Below, piece after piece: positions 18,241 to 41,577 of a DNA stretch of 64,000 bases (position 1 is the first letter of the stretch; every line of letters begins with the position of its first letter). Under the pieces are notes generated by a model. The model was not told the origin of the DNA, made no database searches, and saw only the letters and a list, made by a program, of their open reading frames with translations. The position numbers and the translations under genes are program-made. This DNA comes from Eleginops maclovinus. Lineage: Eukaryota > Chordata > Actinopteri > Perciformes > Eleginopidae. The stretch spans positions 5,033,001 to 5,097,000 of the forward strand of contig NC_086352.1 of NCBI RefSeq assembly GCF_036324505.1. Direction: 5' to 3'.

Positions 18241-18468
18241 GGTGGGCTCTAAGGTGGGCTCTAAGGTGGGCTTTAAGGTGGGCTCTAAGGTGGGCTCTAA
18301 GGTGGGCTTTAAGGTGGGCTCTAAGGTGGGCTCTAAGGTGGGCTCTAAGGTGGGCTTTAAGGTGGGCTCTAAGGTGGGCTCTAAGGTGGGCTCTAAGGTG
18401 GGCTCTAAGGTGGGCTTTAAGGTGGGCTTTAAGGTGGGCTCTAAGGTGGGCTCTAAGGTGGGCTCTAA
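18241..18468. repeat. 12-bp minisatellite, 19 units
   Basis: Nineteen exact 12-base units of ggtgggct(c/t)taa. They differ only at one C/T position, in the order C C T C C T C C C T C C C C T T C C C. Every unit is exactly 12 bases, so two frames stay open (GSKV and LEPT repeats); these are not genes. Confidence 0.95.
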
Positions 18469-18709
18469 GGTAATGTAATATGTGAATACCTCTCTCTGGA
18501 GTTTTAGAGACCAAACAGCAAAGGGAAATTGATATTCCAGATATTTGTTGCGGCAGTCAGTATTATTCTCACGCTGGTTTTTCATGCCAGCATTTAAGCA
18601 TGAACCAGGAGAGAGCCCAACAGACGGGCGACTCTGCAGAGATGGATCCGTTGCGATGGTGCTGAATAAATCAGACTCTCCAACCGTGTTTCCTGCAGGT
18701 GAACTCAAC

Positions 18710-24582
<5,873 letters not shown>

Positions 24583-24728
24583 GCTCTGAGTGGACTCTGT
24601 TTCCCAGAAGGCCGCTGGGTCTTAAAAGCTGACTGCAGATTTTTTTTAACTCCGTCTATAAGATCCTTTCTGTTTTTACTTCTCTGTTTAACAGATCACC
24701 TCCATCTCTCTGAGCAGCTTCAGTTTGA

Positions 24729-24734
24729 AATAAA
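24729..24734 (+). terminator. Annexin A2 polyadenylation signal
   Basis: AATAAA about 150 bases after the TGA, followed by a T/G-rich stretch (ttgtgtttagttttt). Confidence 0.8.
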
Positions 24735-24739
24735 ATCAT

Positions 24740-25902
24740 TTCACCAGATTGTGTTTAGTTTTTGGATGTTTGATGAAACGGCCACCAGAGGTCAGCAGAG
24801 ACACAGTGAAAACAAAGAATGATGTTTTCACAAATGCATTTACATAAGTTAGTTACTCTTTCTTTACTTAACTCTTTTGTTTCTTACACTACTTTCTACA
24901 TTTGTGAAATTAGTTCTCCCAGGTTTTGTATAGGCACTCAAAGAAATAAGTTATACGTGGACCAAATATCAGACATGTGACACAAAGACTGGAGTGCTGT
25001 GGATTTGAGGGAATATCCTAGTTTTCAGACTGCTGCGTCGAGGCCTGGCACTGGCCACAATGAGCCATCCTAAGCATAGCAGATTTCAGGGGACTATGCT
25101 AACTAGTGGGACTGTTATGTGTAGGCCTGGGACCAGCCACAATGAGCCATTCTGTGCAGTTTGGAATCGGCCTCCATGAGCTATTCCCCTTAAGCAGCGT
25201 GGGTTTGAGGGGAGAGTACCATCTCGTGAGACTTCTATGTGTAGGCCTGGGACCAGCCAAAATGAGCCGTTCTGTCTAGTTCTGATTGTGTAGGTTGAGC
25301 TTCATGTGGTGAGCAGACAGCCACAGAGAGATGAAAGGAGTCGACAGACAGGTTTGGAAGCAAATGCATTGTAGTGAGAGATGATGTTCAGAGCAACTTT
25401 TGGCAAAGACTGGAAAAGAGATATACTGTATACACCCATTTACCATGCAGTTCATTTACTTTAACTGCCCTGCATCTCAGTGAGCAATAAAGTACTTCTA
25501 GTAGTTTTTACGTTACATGGTTTTGTAATAATTCAAAACCATATGCATTTTTGTAAACATGTTGGGTACAAAACAAACATTTCTTGAGTCATGAGATCAT
25601 GGACAGATTATTTTGTCTTCAAACATTTATTGAACTTAATAACCATTATTTCATTATTAGCAGCTATTAAATGCTGCTCTAATCAAAGCTTTATTAAACT
25701 GCATATATGTCACAGCAGTTCCACAACAAGTTCAGCCAGAGGAGATCATTTCTACATTTTACAAAGAAATAAAAGAAACAGCGTATTTTAATGCGAAGTG
25801 TATTACAAAACAATACAAATACTTGTGACAATGTGCAAAAGAAACATTAAAAAAACGTGCTTCTATACATTGATAACATTTATTAAAAAGTCAAGTGTGA
25901 GA
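24740..25902. other. Intergenic, with a degenerate ~115-bp tandem repeat
   Basis: At 25035-25275 the phrase gtaggcctgggaccagcca + caatgagccattctg recurs three times, with ggtttgagggga-type sequence between. Nothing else is recognised. Confidence 0.55.
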
Positions 25903-27455
25903 CAAGGTTTCAAGGTTTCAAGGTTTCAAGGTTTTATTGGTCATATGCACAGCAGATACAGCGTATATGTTGGCAATGAAAATCTTATGTCGCGTGCTCC
26001 TCCAACAACTCAACATACATGGTGCAGATAACATAAATAAAATAGTGCAAAAAGAGAGAAGAATATTTACAATAACAACAATAAAGATTTGAGGATGTGA
26101 AATATATACATATGTGGAATACATTGAGAGTATTTACACACTTTACACTGTTGAATGAGGAGGTATGGACAGATGCATGTATTATGTATAACAGATGTAT
26201 ATGGCAGATATGTATAATATATAGATATGTGTACTATAAACAGATATGTATGGCAGATGTGTATAATATATATATATATGTATGTGTGTACTATAAACAG
26301 ATGTGAGTAGACATTCACAGAGCTCAGGAGTTCAGTAGTCTTATAGCCTGTGGTATAAAACTGTCTCTGAGTCTGGTGGTCTTGGTCCGGATGCTGCGGT
26401 ACCGTCTGCCAGACGGCAGCAGACAGAACAGATTGTTGCTGGGGTGATGGGGGTCCTTTAATATCCTACCGGCCTTCTTCCTACACCGCTGGGTGTAGAG
26501 GTCCTCCATGGATGGCAGCTCCGTCCTGGTGATGTGCTGAGCAGTTTTCACCACCCTCTGTAGAGTCTTACGGTTGAGGGCGGTGCAACTGCCATACCAG
26601 GCGGTGATGCAGCCAGTCAGGATGCTCTCGATGGTGCACCTGTAGAAGTTGCAGAGTATCCTGGAGTCCATGTTGAACTTCCGCAGCCTGCGGAGGAAGA
26701 AGAGCCGCTGTCGAGCCGTCTTGGATATGACCCTGGTGTGATGTGTCCATGTCAGCTCCTCACTGATGTTTACCCCGAGGAACCTGAACCTGCTGACTCT
26801 CTCCACAGGAGTCCCGTCGATGGTGATGGGTGTGTGTGCCTCTCTCTGCCTCTTCCTGTAGTCCACAATCAGCTCCTTTGTTTTGCTGACGTTGAGATGG
26901 AGGTTGTTGTCCTGGCACCAAGATGTCAGGGCTCTGACCTCCTCTCTGTACGCCGTCTCGTCGCCGTCTGTGATCAGGCCGATGACGGTCGTGTCGTCAG
27001 CAAACTTGATGATGGTGTTGGAGCTGTGTGTGGCCACGCAGTCGTGCGTGAACAGGGAGTAGAGGAGAGGGCTGAGCACACAACCCTGAGGGGCTCCGGT
27101 GTTGAGGGTCAAGGTGGAGGATGTGATGTTCCCCATCCGCACTGCCTGGGATCTGCCCGTCAGGAAGCTCATGATCCAGTCACAGAGGGCGCTGTTGAGC
27201 CCAAGGTCCCTGAGCTTAATGATGAGCTTGGAGGGCACAATGGTGTTGAATGCTGAACTGTAGTCAATGAACAGCATTCTCACATAAGTGTTCCTCTGGT
27301 CCAGGTGGGAGAGGGCAGTGTGGAGGGTGAGGGAGATGGCATCATCCGTGGACCTGTTTGCTCTGTAGGCAAACTGCAGGGGGTCCAGTGAGTCAGGGAG
27401 GGAGGAGGTGATAAAAGTTTTGACTAACCGCTCAAAGCACTTCATGACAGACAAG
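25903..27455 (-). mobile_element. 5'-truncated non-LTR retrotransposon (CR1/L2/Rex1-like)
   Basis: The minus strand carries the C-terminal part of a reverse transcriptase, then a 3'UTR ending in four short tandem aaaccttg units (plus-strand caaggttt, 25903-25933). Tandem short 3' repeats are typical of CR1/L2-type LINEs. Similarity to reverse transcriptase stops abruptly near 27455, a normal 5' truncation. The endonuclease region is absent. Confidence 0.85.
26324..27455 (-). pseudogene. Reverse transcriptase fragment of the LINE
   Basis: About 377 uninterrupted codons. Motifs in order are [40 protein letters not shown], the catalytic [11 protein letters not shown] (about 26985-27010) and [22 protein letters not shown]-terminal region with [15 protein letters not shown] and [11 protein letters not shown] follows. 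The fingers domain and endonuclease are missing, so it cannot make a complete LINE protein. The open frame suggests a fairly recent insertion. Confidence 0.85.
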
Positions 27456-27559
27456 TGATTATACCAGATATACGGAGCATTATAACTTAATGCTGCTTCT
27501 CCATGTGAAGGCACAATCATGGAGCCAAATGTTAAGATCATGCATTTTAGCCATGCCCA

Positions 27560-28270
27560 TATCCTCTGTTTCAGTCCTGCTCCTGAAGTGCTGATTCTGT
27601 GACTGTCGCTTTAAATTTGAGCAGAGCTGAAGCTGACCACGCCCCTTTGGAGGGCCAGCTGACCACGCTCCTTTGGAGGGCCAGCTGACCACGCCCCTTT
27701 GGAGATGCTGCTGACCACGCCCCTTTAGAGCGTCATGCAAGCGGTGAGCTCTGTGAAAAAACCGGTGTCTACCGGCAGAAACTCAGCTAAACGCTGCCAA
27801 GATTAAACACCATATTATGTTCCAAACCACATCCAGCATTATCTCTGAAACAGTCTGGAGCTCAAACATTTCTCTCTCGGTTTACCACGAGGACAGGAGC
27901 TTTATATCACACACAGTCTCTCCAGTACAGCGTTAGCTCTGAGTGCTAGGATGCCTGCTAATGTAAACACAGATCATATTACTTCCAGAACACGGGGCGC
28001 ATTGTTTCTGATACAGCACATCAGATGTTCTTTCTCCAGTGTTTACCACTAGAACAGTGACATTATATTATATTTATATATATAGAGTCCCTGCTGCAGA
28101 CATCCTGCTGAACACAGACACACACCTGGGGGCGGGGGGTTCAGCTGCTGACTGTATATGGGGGACGATAGGTTGGGACGTTGCCTGGAGTTCAATGTAA
28201 ACCCAGCCCACATTTCCCGGCCAAGCTAAACAGTTAAGACGAGTTAAACAACAGCAAACATAACTGCAAA
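27560..28270. repeat. Dispersed repeat copy 2 with 26-bp tandem units
   Basis: The left part matches 13841-13995 (tgtttcagtcctgctcctga, agtgctgattctgtg). Four 26-bp units of gctgaccacgcccctttgg + agggcca follow at 27632-27735. At 27880-28080 the phrase gtttaccac(g/t)aga is repeated in two similar blocks. No gene. Confidence 0.55.
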
Positions 28271-28411
28271 ATAACAACATCATCCAATAATCGATACTGT
28301 ATATACTTCATGAAGGAAAGGAACAACTAGCATCTCCAGTCACCAAGGTTTAACCAAGGAGAAGCCTTCACTATCTACAACATTTAGACCAGGAGGGGAA
28401 GTGATCTCCTC

Positions 28412-28805
28412 CTACAGAGAACACAGAGACACTGAGGAACCAGGCCAGCACCCAAACCCAGCATAGAGAGGTTCAGTGAATGTGGTTCTGAAGGTGTGGA
28501 GGTGGATCAGTGTGTCAGAGGAGACTCTGTAGAAGGAGAGAGAGCCAGCAGGATGATCCAGATACACTGCTACTCTACCAGAGGAGGAGGAGGAGGATAG
28601 GAAGGAGGAGAAGAAGGAAAAGGAGGAGGAGGAGGAGGAGGAGATGTGTGTTCCAGTTTTATTGTGCCAGACACAGTAACCCTCATCAGAGCAGCTCAAA
28701 CTCCAGGACTGATTATTCCCTCCAAACCTACAGTCCTCTCTCTCTCCTCTCCTCCTGATTCCTCTGTAAGTCACTGATATAGAAACCCTTCCTCTCCACT
28801 CGACC
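28412..28805 (-). pseudogene. Inverted, 5'-truncated B30.2 (SPRY) exon of NLR type
   Basis: The minus strand encodes VEWRGRVSISVTYRGIRRR through SSVSLCSL and a stop. It matches the SPRY half of the NLR exon at 37080-37645, including downstream 3'UTR sequence at about 28330-28411. The match begins abruptly at VEWRG, so the PRY half and all upstream NLR exons are missing. A (GGA)n tract at about 28580-28645 expands the serine-rich linker before GRVAVYLDHPAG. Confidence 0.8.
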
Positions 28806-28869
28806 TTTAACAGGTCTAAAAAACTGATCAACGGGACTGAGGCACTTTTATGTTTGAACACCTGATGTG

Positions 28870-29519
28870 ACGTGCTGGCATTAAACGTGCAGGGTTCAAA
28901 TAAAGCTGTCTGTTAGGATAATGGCATTCCTCAATTAGTCTCCAAACAGAGGAGTGTAGATTGAATTCAGAACAGAATTACTCCAAAATGTCAGATTAAA
29001 AAGAGTCCTTTTAACTTCTGTCTTAATTTGAAAACACAGACGTCAGTTTATCTCTGCTCCCATAGATACCATTAAACCATTTATGGAATATGTGGGGATT
29101 GTTACAGAATAAAATGTAGTTTCTGTTACAGGTTTTAAAGTTTGGGATTACACATTTGGGGATGAATATGACGAGGTAGTTTCCTAACCTATGGAAGTAC
29201 CGTGGTTACTTTAGCTTAACCAATGTAAAGCTAAGGAACAAAGGTTTCACAGGAAGGAGTAAATCTGACAGAAATGTGTTCCAAGTCAAAGTGTGTTTGA
29301 AGAAGTGGAAACAGAACTAGCAGCCTGAGCTTCTTGGGGTTCCAGGTTTGTGGCTCTGGCTGCTGTGATGTGTTTTTACCTGCTGATCTGAACTTCTTTG
29401 TCAGTTAGCACCATCTAGTGGACAGCTAGTGGAACTACATCACCTCTCACTGACTGGGTTTCTGAAACTGGTTCCACTGGTTTCTACGTGACTCTGATGT
29501 GTTTCGATTCTCTGGAGTT
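28870..29519. other. No feature seen
   Basis: AT-rich unique-looking sequence between the inverted B30.2 fragment and the first candidate NLR leader exon. Confidence 0.4.
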
Positions 29520-29640
29520 ATGAGGGAGTGACAGCGTCCTCAGATCAGATGCAGACAGACTCAGGACTGAAGAGGAAGACAGGAGCAGACCTTTCTCCAC
29601 ACATGAAGGACTCTGAGTTGACCTGAAGGGAATTCAACAG
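29520..29640 (+). other. Candidate noncoding leader exon of the NLR gene
   Basis: Purine-rich sequence ends at a strong donor, TTCAACAG|gtgaga (29641). This resembles the untranslated leaders seen before fish NLRC3-like genes. The start is unknown. Confidence 0.4.
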
Positions 29641-29699
29641 GTGAGAATATGATTTGGGATTATACATTTAGAGATAAATAGTAACCCGAGCTAACCACC

Positions 29700-31210
29700 G
29701 AGTTTCAGCAACTCAAACTCAGTCCATCAGTAAGGAATCCTACCAGAGGATATGTGTTATGGTCAGGATGGCTCTGATGGACTGAGCTGAATCCCTGATG
29801 AACTGAGCAGGTCTGATTCAGGCGGACTCTATATTCTAAAGTCTCATATATTGGAGTTAAAGACGGAGGGTTTCAGAAGCTCTTCCTTGAACTGGTGAGT
29901 TTCTTGGCAGCAGTTTGGTTGTAATCTGAGTTCCTATCATCAGTGCTGTGAGGGAGTGTCTGATCCGGATCAAGGTGTGAACATACCAGGCATGTTATAA
30001 ACCTCCATTGTGTTGTCCTCTCATCCACTGCGTGTCAAAGGCCTTCCTGTGTTGGATCACACTGCATTCAGAGCCGCTCCGTGCTCATGTCAGCCGGACT
30101 TGAAACGGTTCGATGGAGCATTGAGACTGCTGATGTAATGTTTGTGAGAGGGAGTAAAGCGAGAGTGAGGGTCTCTCACTCAGAGGCTCTGTCCCTGCAG
30201 CTGCGTAGATGGGTTTTGGGGCTGGGGGGGGTGGTTAGGAGACCGGCTGAGGTGGATCTGAGGGACTGCTGGGGTCTGGTAGCCCACTGCTCCCAACACT
30301 AGGATGGGTCTAGCAGAATGTAACTCTCCCCTCTGTGGGACCAGTAAGAGCTCCTCAGCATCTGATTACAATACAGGAGAAACAGACCAATCAGAATGCA
30401 GTATTTGACTCGGACATTTCAAAGAGCCAGTGACTTCCTGTCCCGGTGAGAGCTGAACGTAACCTGAGAATATGCTGCTGTCTCTGCACTGTGTGTTCAA
30501 GCACAACTATTTGGCCCGGGCACTGGGAAGGCGGGTTTGGAGGGGAATTCCACGGTGATCCGTCCCATTGTTTATCGTCCTTTGACGATTCAAATGAAAA
30601 TTGAGCTCATAAATGAAATGTATTGTGTACATGGAGCTCTGTTTCTGAGTTCCCCCTCTCATCAGTCCTACCAGAGGATATGTTCTATAATCAGGATGAC
30701 TCTGATCATATTGTGCTGATCACCATTTAAATGAGCAGGACTGAATATCTGTTCTGAAGTGTTGTGGGGAATGTCTTTCAGAAACACTTCCTCTAAAGGT
30801 CACGTTTTTTGGCAGCAGTTTGATTACATTCCGAGTAAGCATCGTAGTGCTGGGAGGGACCGGAAGAACCGGACTGACGGCTCGGATCAACGTGACGGAG
30901 GTGTTTTTATTTCCTTATCTTTGAAGCAGTTATAAAACCTCCTTTGTGGTCTCTCCACATTCCCTGCTGCTAGGGCCTTTCTGTCTTTAATGTCCTCCAG
31001 AGACGCTCCAGTGGAGGCTCAGGTTAGCTGGACTCTGTATTTGAAATGACGGCAGCACTGATCCAGCTGTTCTGTAACTCTTCAAGTCTGTTCATTGTTG
31101 GTGTGCTACACATTGAGACGACCTAAGACATATACGCTCAATGCTGTGTGCCTGGGTGGATCTGGGGGCTGTGCGGCACATGCTGGGGTCACCTGATCCT
31201 GTCCAGGACT
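29700..31210. repeat. Diverged tandem duplication, ~0.9 kb period
   Basis: Blocks such as cctaccagaggatatgt, cttggcagcagtttg and tgacggctc(c/g)gatcaacgtg occur near 29740-29980 and again near 30665-30900. A further partial copy is at 39470-39560. A SINE tail fragment (cccactgctcccaacactag) lies near 30285. Confidence 0.6.
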
Positions 31211-31549
31211 CCTAAATACCAGGATGTTCGAGTGCAGCTGGTTGCAGTGTGCAGTCTGTAAACCAGCCTGCCTTTCTGGCTACTCTTACCCACAATCCTT
31301 TGCATAGTGGATTTTTGAACAAGTGGGTCAAGGTGCAATGTTGTGAAGAAGGAGAACTGAATGCCTGTTGCATGAGAGAGCAGACACTTTTTAAAGGCGG
31401 CAGCGAGACATACGACAAGAAAAAACCAAAAGACTTTGACTTCCTACAGCTGACATCCACCCTGCACATGCACCACACACTCCTCTCCTCTCTGATCCCC
31501 TCTCCAGTGTTCATCTGAGTTTCAGTTGAATAAGTTGTGTTTGTTTCAG

Positions 31550-31611
31550 AGTAAGCTCTCACCAACTCTCTGCGGGTTGAGTCAGTTTGCAGCAGAGAGG
31601 AAGGAGCACAG
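31550..31611 (+). other. Candidate 5'UTR exon of the NLR gene
   Basis: Acceptor ttgtttcag, then a 62-base segment ending GGAGCACAG|gtgagc. The next exon begins at 31640 and contains the start codon. Confidence 0.45.
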
Positions 31612-31720
31612 GTGAGCACGGTGTTGTGTTTGTGTGCAGGTACGACTGTGATGAATCAGTGAGGACAACAACTAGACCTGGACCTGACACCACAACAGAT
31701 CCACTAAGAGTCTCCAGAGG

Positions 31721-37645
<5,925 letters not shown>

Positions 37646-38099
37646 GAGGAGATCACTTCCCCTCCTGGTCTAAATGTTGTAGATAGTGAAAGCTTCTCCT
37701 TGGTTAAACCTTGGCTCCATGATTGTGTTAACATGGAGAAGCAGCATTTAGTGATTGTGCTCCATCTGTCTGAAATAATGTCCCCTTCATCAACCGTCTC
37801 AAACTTCTAGTTCCTGAATGTTTCTAAATGTATTCCTGTGTGATTTATAATGTGCTTCATCTGCAAACTGAGTCATTGCTTTAATGTTTCTCTGAAGCTC
37901 TTGTAATGTCCTTGTTTAAATGTAGATACACTTTATTTGCTGGCAGAAATGTTAGTTCTCTTCCTGTAAACGGGGAATGATCTCAGGGCTGAACTAGTTG
38001 GGTCCAAACCAATGTGACCCATCTGCATCTCAGTAAAGCTGTGTTTGGATCAGCATTTAAAAGCTGCTAATAATCTATGTACTTATTGTGATGAAGTTC

Positions 38100-38105
38100 A
38101 ATAAA
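38100..38105 (+). terminator. NLR polyadenylation signal
   Basis: AATAAA about 455 bases after the stop codon. Confidence 0.65.
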
Positions 38106-38159
38106 GGTTTGAAGACAGAACAACGTGTCAGTGATCTCATGACTCTGAGGAATGGTTTC

Positions 38160-38610
38160 TACATCAACATGTTTGTCATGATCCTTGCTTTGTGTCTGTT
38201 TCCTGCTTTATTTTGAAATGTGGTCCCTCTTGTGTCATGTTTAGCTTCACTTCCTGTCTGCGTTTCCCTCCTGAGCCTGATTGTGTCATGGTGTTCACCT
38301 GTGGCCCCTGTGTTTCTCCTCCCCCTCCAGCTGTGTCTTGTCTTGTGATTACCCATGTGTATTTAGTCTCTCTCTTTTGTCTCTTGTTTGGTTGTTGTCA
38401 TTTCCCACCTGGTTTAGTCCGTGTTACCTGCCTGCTCCTGTCCGTCCTTCATGTGTCAAGCTAAGTCTTTCATGTCCTGTATTCCCAAAGCTTAAGTCTT
38501 TTTTTTAATACTGCTCGCCTTTTTTTTGGACCCCTACCTGCCTCCCCTTGTTTTACTGTGCTTGTGTCCTATTTCCCCAACCCCTGACACATGTTCCAAT
38601 AAATGTTTAG
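38160..38610 (+). repeat. Probable dispersed T/C-rich repeat
   Basis: The sequence from about ctttgtgtctgtttcctgct to ccccaataaatgtttagag resembles a repeat common in teleost genomes, as I recall. Only one copy is in the window, so the call rests on recall and composition. Confidence 0.35.
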
Positions 38611-38619
38611 AGATTGAAA

Positions 38620-39585
38620 CTGGAAAAGCACAAAGGTGTCACCTCACTAAAACTCTACAGAAGTTCTGGACTGCTCACTGAGATGCAGTCACAGTAAATC
38701 AACTGCATGATGAATATATATCATATATAAAGCTCTGTTCCAAGCCAACTCCTCTTGTCCTCTGGGAACATCAACCAGGACAAATGTTCAGAGCAGAAAG
38801 GAAGCAGAGCTCTAACATCACAACCACTGCAGACACAAAGACTCCACATCTGACCTGGGATTGACCTCTGTATTTAAGGTGAGGGTTGACCGTTGCAGAG
38901 TCTCATCAGATAAACTGAACTTTAGATTTACTGAACTCTGATAGTTCCTTCAATAAATACAACCACCAAACAGCTAGCTAGTGGTAGCTTGCAGCTAGCT
39001 TCTTTAATGCTTTATAAGCATGGACAACAGTTCCACTTCAAGGCTGGAGATAAAATAAACACAGAACAGCTTCAGTGGTTACCCCCCCCCTCCTGTCGAC
39101 TCAACCTGAACCCCAAATAATATGTTTACATGTAAATACTGGAACGTATAAAACAAGGAGCAGGTGGCACATTAAAAAAAAGAACAATACCCACCCACCC
39201 CCACCCCTTATCCCCCACCCCTATCCCATTAGGTCCTGATCGCAATATATAGGGACAAATAAAATAATACATAAATAACTCAAATCACAAATAGCAGGAA
39301 TACAGAAAATTCCCGTTAAATACAAATAACTAAGACATGGGAGAACGATGAAGGATGCACAGAGCAATGGTCAATATTTTGAGAGGAACAGGAAGAAGGA
39401 AAGTATGGGACTCTGAACACATGTCTGAATAACTGCAGAGGACCCTGGAAAGACTTTATGGTATCTGCAGGTTTTTTGGCAGCAGTTTGATGTAATGTGA
39501 GATCCCATCATCAGGGAAATGCAGGGAGTGTCTGAACCGGTCTGACGGCTCCAATCAACGTGCTTTTAACTCTTAATACTCTATA
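38620..39585. other. Intergenic; no gene
   Basis: A C-rich run at about 39190-39225 and a partial copy of the NLR-upstream repeat at 39470-39560 are the only visible features. Confidence 0.45.
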
Positions 39586-39747
39586 GTTAAATGCAGTGGC
39601 GGGCCGTGCATTTCACACCTAGGCCTTCAGTGATGTCCTACACAGTCCTACCTGAATTATTCCACCTCTTAATACCATCATTATGACGCCATGGCTCTAG
39701 AAACTATACATTTAGACAGAAACGCAGTATAACCGGGCGTTGCATCA

Positions 39748-39998
39748 CCTTGTGCGGTGGTGGCAAAGTCCATAGGGGGTTGGCCTGGGAACTGGAAGGT
39801 CACCAGTTCAAGTCCCCGAAAGACCAAGTGCCACCGTGGTGTCCCTGAGCAAGACACTGGTTACCTACACTGCTCCCCGGGCGCCGTACATAATGGCAGC
39901 CCACTGCTCCTAACACTAGGATGGGTCAAATGCAGAGACCGCATTTCGTTGTCCTAGTACTTGTACTCTGTGCAATGACAATAAAAGTCGAATCTTTT
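39748..39998 (+). mobile_element. tRNA-derived SINE nested in the hAT element
   Basis: Head ggtggcaaagtccataggg, box B-like accagttcaagtccccg, then gtgtccctgagcaagacac, ctaacactaggatgggtcaa and a tail caatgacaataaaagtcg. It is nearly identical to the copy at 43893-44140. Confidence 0.85.
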
Positions 39999-40099
39999 TT
40001 TTACATTTTTTTAGTCAAGTACAACAGAGTTATATTAATATTTCTGAAGCATTTATAATCAATACATCAGCATTTACAGTTAACTCAATGAATCAGATT

Positions 40100-40484
40100 A
40101 TCTGACAAACCGCTCCTTGACACCTGTCTGTCACATAACGCAGGACAAGTGCCAGCTGTGCTACATTACCCACATCTGACGTCTCGTCCACCATAACAGC
40201 GACAAAGGGTGCTTTTTGAATCTTCATTTTGATCTCTTCTCCCATCAAACACCAAATCGATCAGTTGCAAATACCAGGCATTCCCGGCAGTACAATTTGC
40301 AGTGCCTCTCGGAGGCTGTGAGCCAGGGGTACCGCTCGTAGTTTCCCTGCTGTGCTAGGCTCGCTAGCGTTGGAGTTGGCCGTTCCCTTCTCAAGAGGTG
40401 TAGCTTTACTTGAAAAGTTCGTTTTGAAAATGGCGTTGTAATTATATCTTCGACCAAATTGATCTCTTCTCCTCCTTCAGCCAT
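40100..40484 (-). pseudogene. hAT transposase remnant (zinc-finger start plus first catalytic block)
   Basis: From 40484 down the frame starts MAEGGEEINLVEDIITTPF and includes NYERYPWLTASERHCKLYC, a TTF/ZMYM1-like zinc-finger segment. It breaks at DRFGV-stop. In another frame, from about 40235 to 40100, APFVAVMVDETSDVGN-VAQ is the block with the first catalytic Asp of hAT transposases. The middle and C-terminal dimerisation region are missing. Confidence 0.8.
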
Positions 40485-41039
40485 TGTGGGTTGAAAAAAA
40501 TAGCTTGTAGAAATCTACACAAATTAGCTCGCTCAAGTTCTAGTTCTGTTTGCTAGCTTTGCCCATAGACTGTATGGCTCTGCCTACTGCCTAGCTCTGC
40601 CTCTCAATAGTGCGTATCCAATCAGAAGATGTGCACGTGCTAACGTTAGCGTACGCCTGCTAGCTGGCCCGTTGTCGCCACCTCGAAATCTGATTGGTTA
40701 ACGCCACAATTTTGTTTGCGTTCACTTTAAGCTACAGCCGCCCGCACTGTTGATTCTGAAGGCCTAAGGGCAGATTTCTTTGACCCTAGCAACACATTAT
40801 GGCTGAAATATGATTGGATAAAAGCTCTAACATAAAGGCCAGCCCTCCAAATCTCGTTCTGAGGCTGGAAGCAGCGCAGCCAAGACGAACGCTATAAAAT
40901 GAAGAGAATAGACTATGGGGAATAATTCAATACGTATTTGTGGAAAAAATATATCAACATTTAATTTATATTCTGATGATGTTTAGGCCAGCAGAGAAGG
41001 CCTTGCTGGCCCTGACGGCCCACCACTGGTTAAATGTGA

Positions 41040-41524
41040 AGGGCTCAAAACAACCATCCTCAAACCCTGAGAATGATCAGAGATAAACTGTCCTGTGGGT
41101 GAGAAACTCCCTCTGGAGGGTTAGCCTTTGCAAACCATTTACATGCACTAAAACCTATAGAACACGCTACAGGAGAGGGAACAAACCAAAAAGCAGAACA
41201 GGGCCTCTTCAAACCTACGTCTGTAACTGGAATGACGGATCAGACGTATTAAAACCGAAACCATGATTCCTTCAGAAAACCAGTCTGCCTTTGTTCTGGA
41301 TCTGTTCCACAGCTTGTGTTTACTTCTGCATAATCTAACAGTTTCTATCGGAGTCAAGAAGACTTTGAGAATGATACGCAGTCAGTGTTAAACTTTATCA
41401 ACTACAACCAACAGCAGATTTGAATTAGAACGCAAATAAAAAAACTGTGTCTGAATACTTCAATGAACCTCCGACTGAGGGAACACTTTAAAACAAGCAG
41501 TTCATTCACAGAGTTGAAGTCTTC

Positions 41525-41577
<53 letters not shown>

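Larger units (their letters stand above)
15580..18698. other. Presumed annexin intron 1
   Basis: No exon is recognised. It holds three tandem arrays: TG at 17475-17563, TCAA at 18078-18147 and a 12-bp minisatellite at 18241-18468. Confidence 0.5.
39594..41028 (-). mobile_element. hAT transposon, internally deleted, 8-bp target duplication
   Basis: The ends are inverted: left cagtggcgggccgtgcat and, read from the right, cagtggtgggccgtcagg. The flanks gttaaatg (39586-39593) and gttaaatg (41029-41036) are a perfect 8-bp duplication, the hAT signature. Inside are two fragments of a minus-strand transposase and a nested SINE. At 1435 bp it is too short to be autonomous. Confidence 0.9.

Noticed and set aside
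26738..27256. 172-codon plus-strand open frame
   Set aside because: Antisense shadow of the LINE reverse transcriptase on the minus strand.
28510..28758. Plus-strand frame rich in RRRRRGRR
   Set aside because: Opposite strand of the (GGA)n linker in the inverted B30.2 fragment.
39757..39957. 66-codon frame repeated at 39757 and 44133 as a conserved small protein
   Set aside because: Both are inside copies of the same tRNA-derived SINE; similarity is due to the element.
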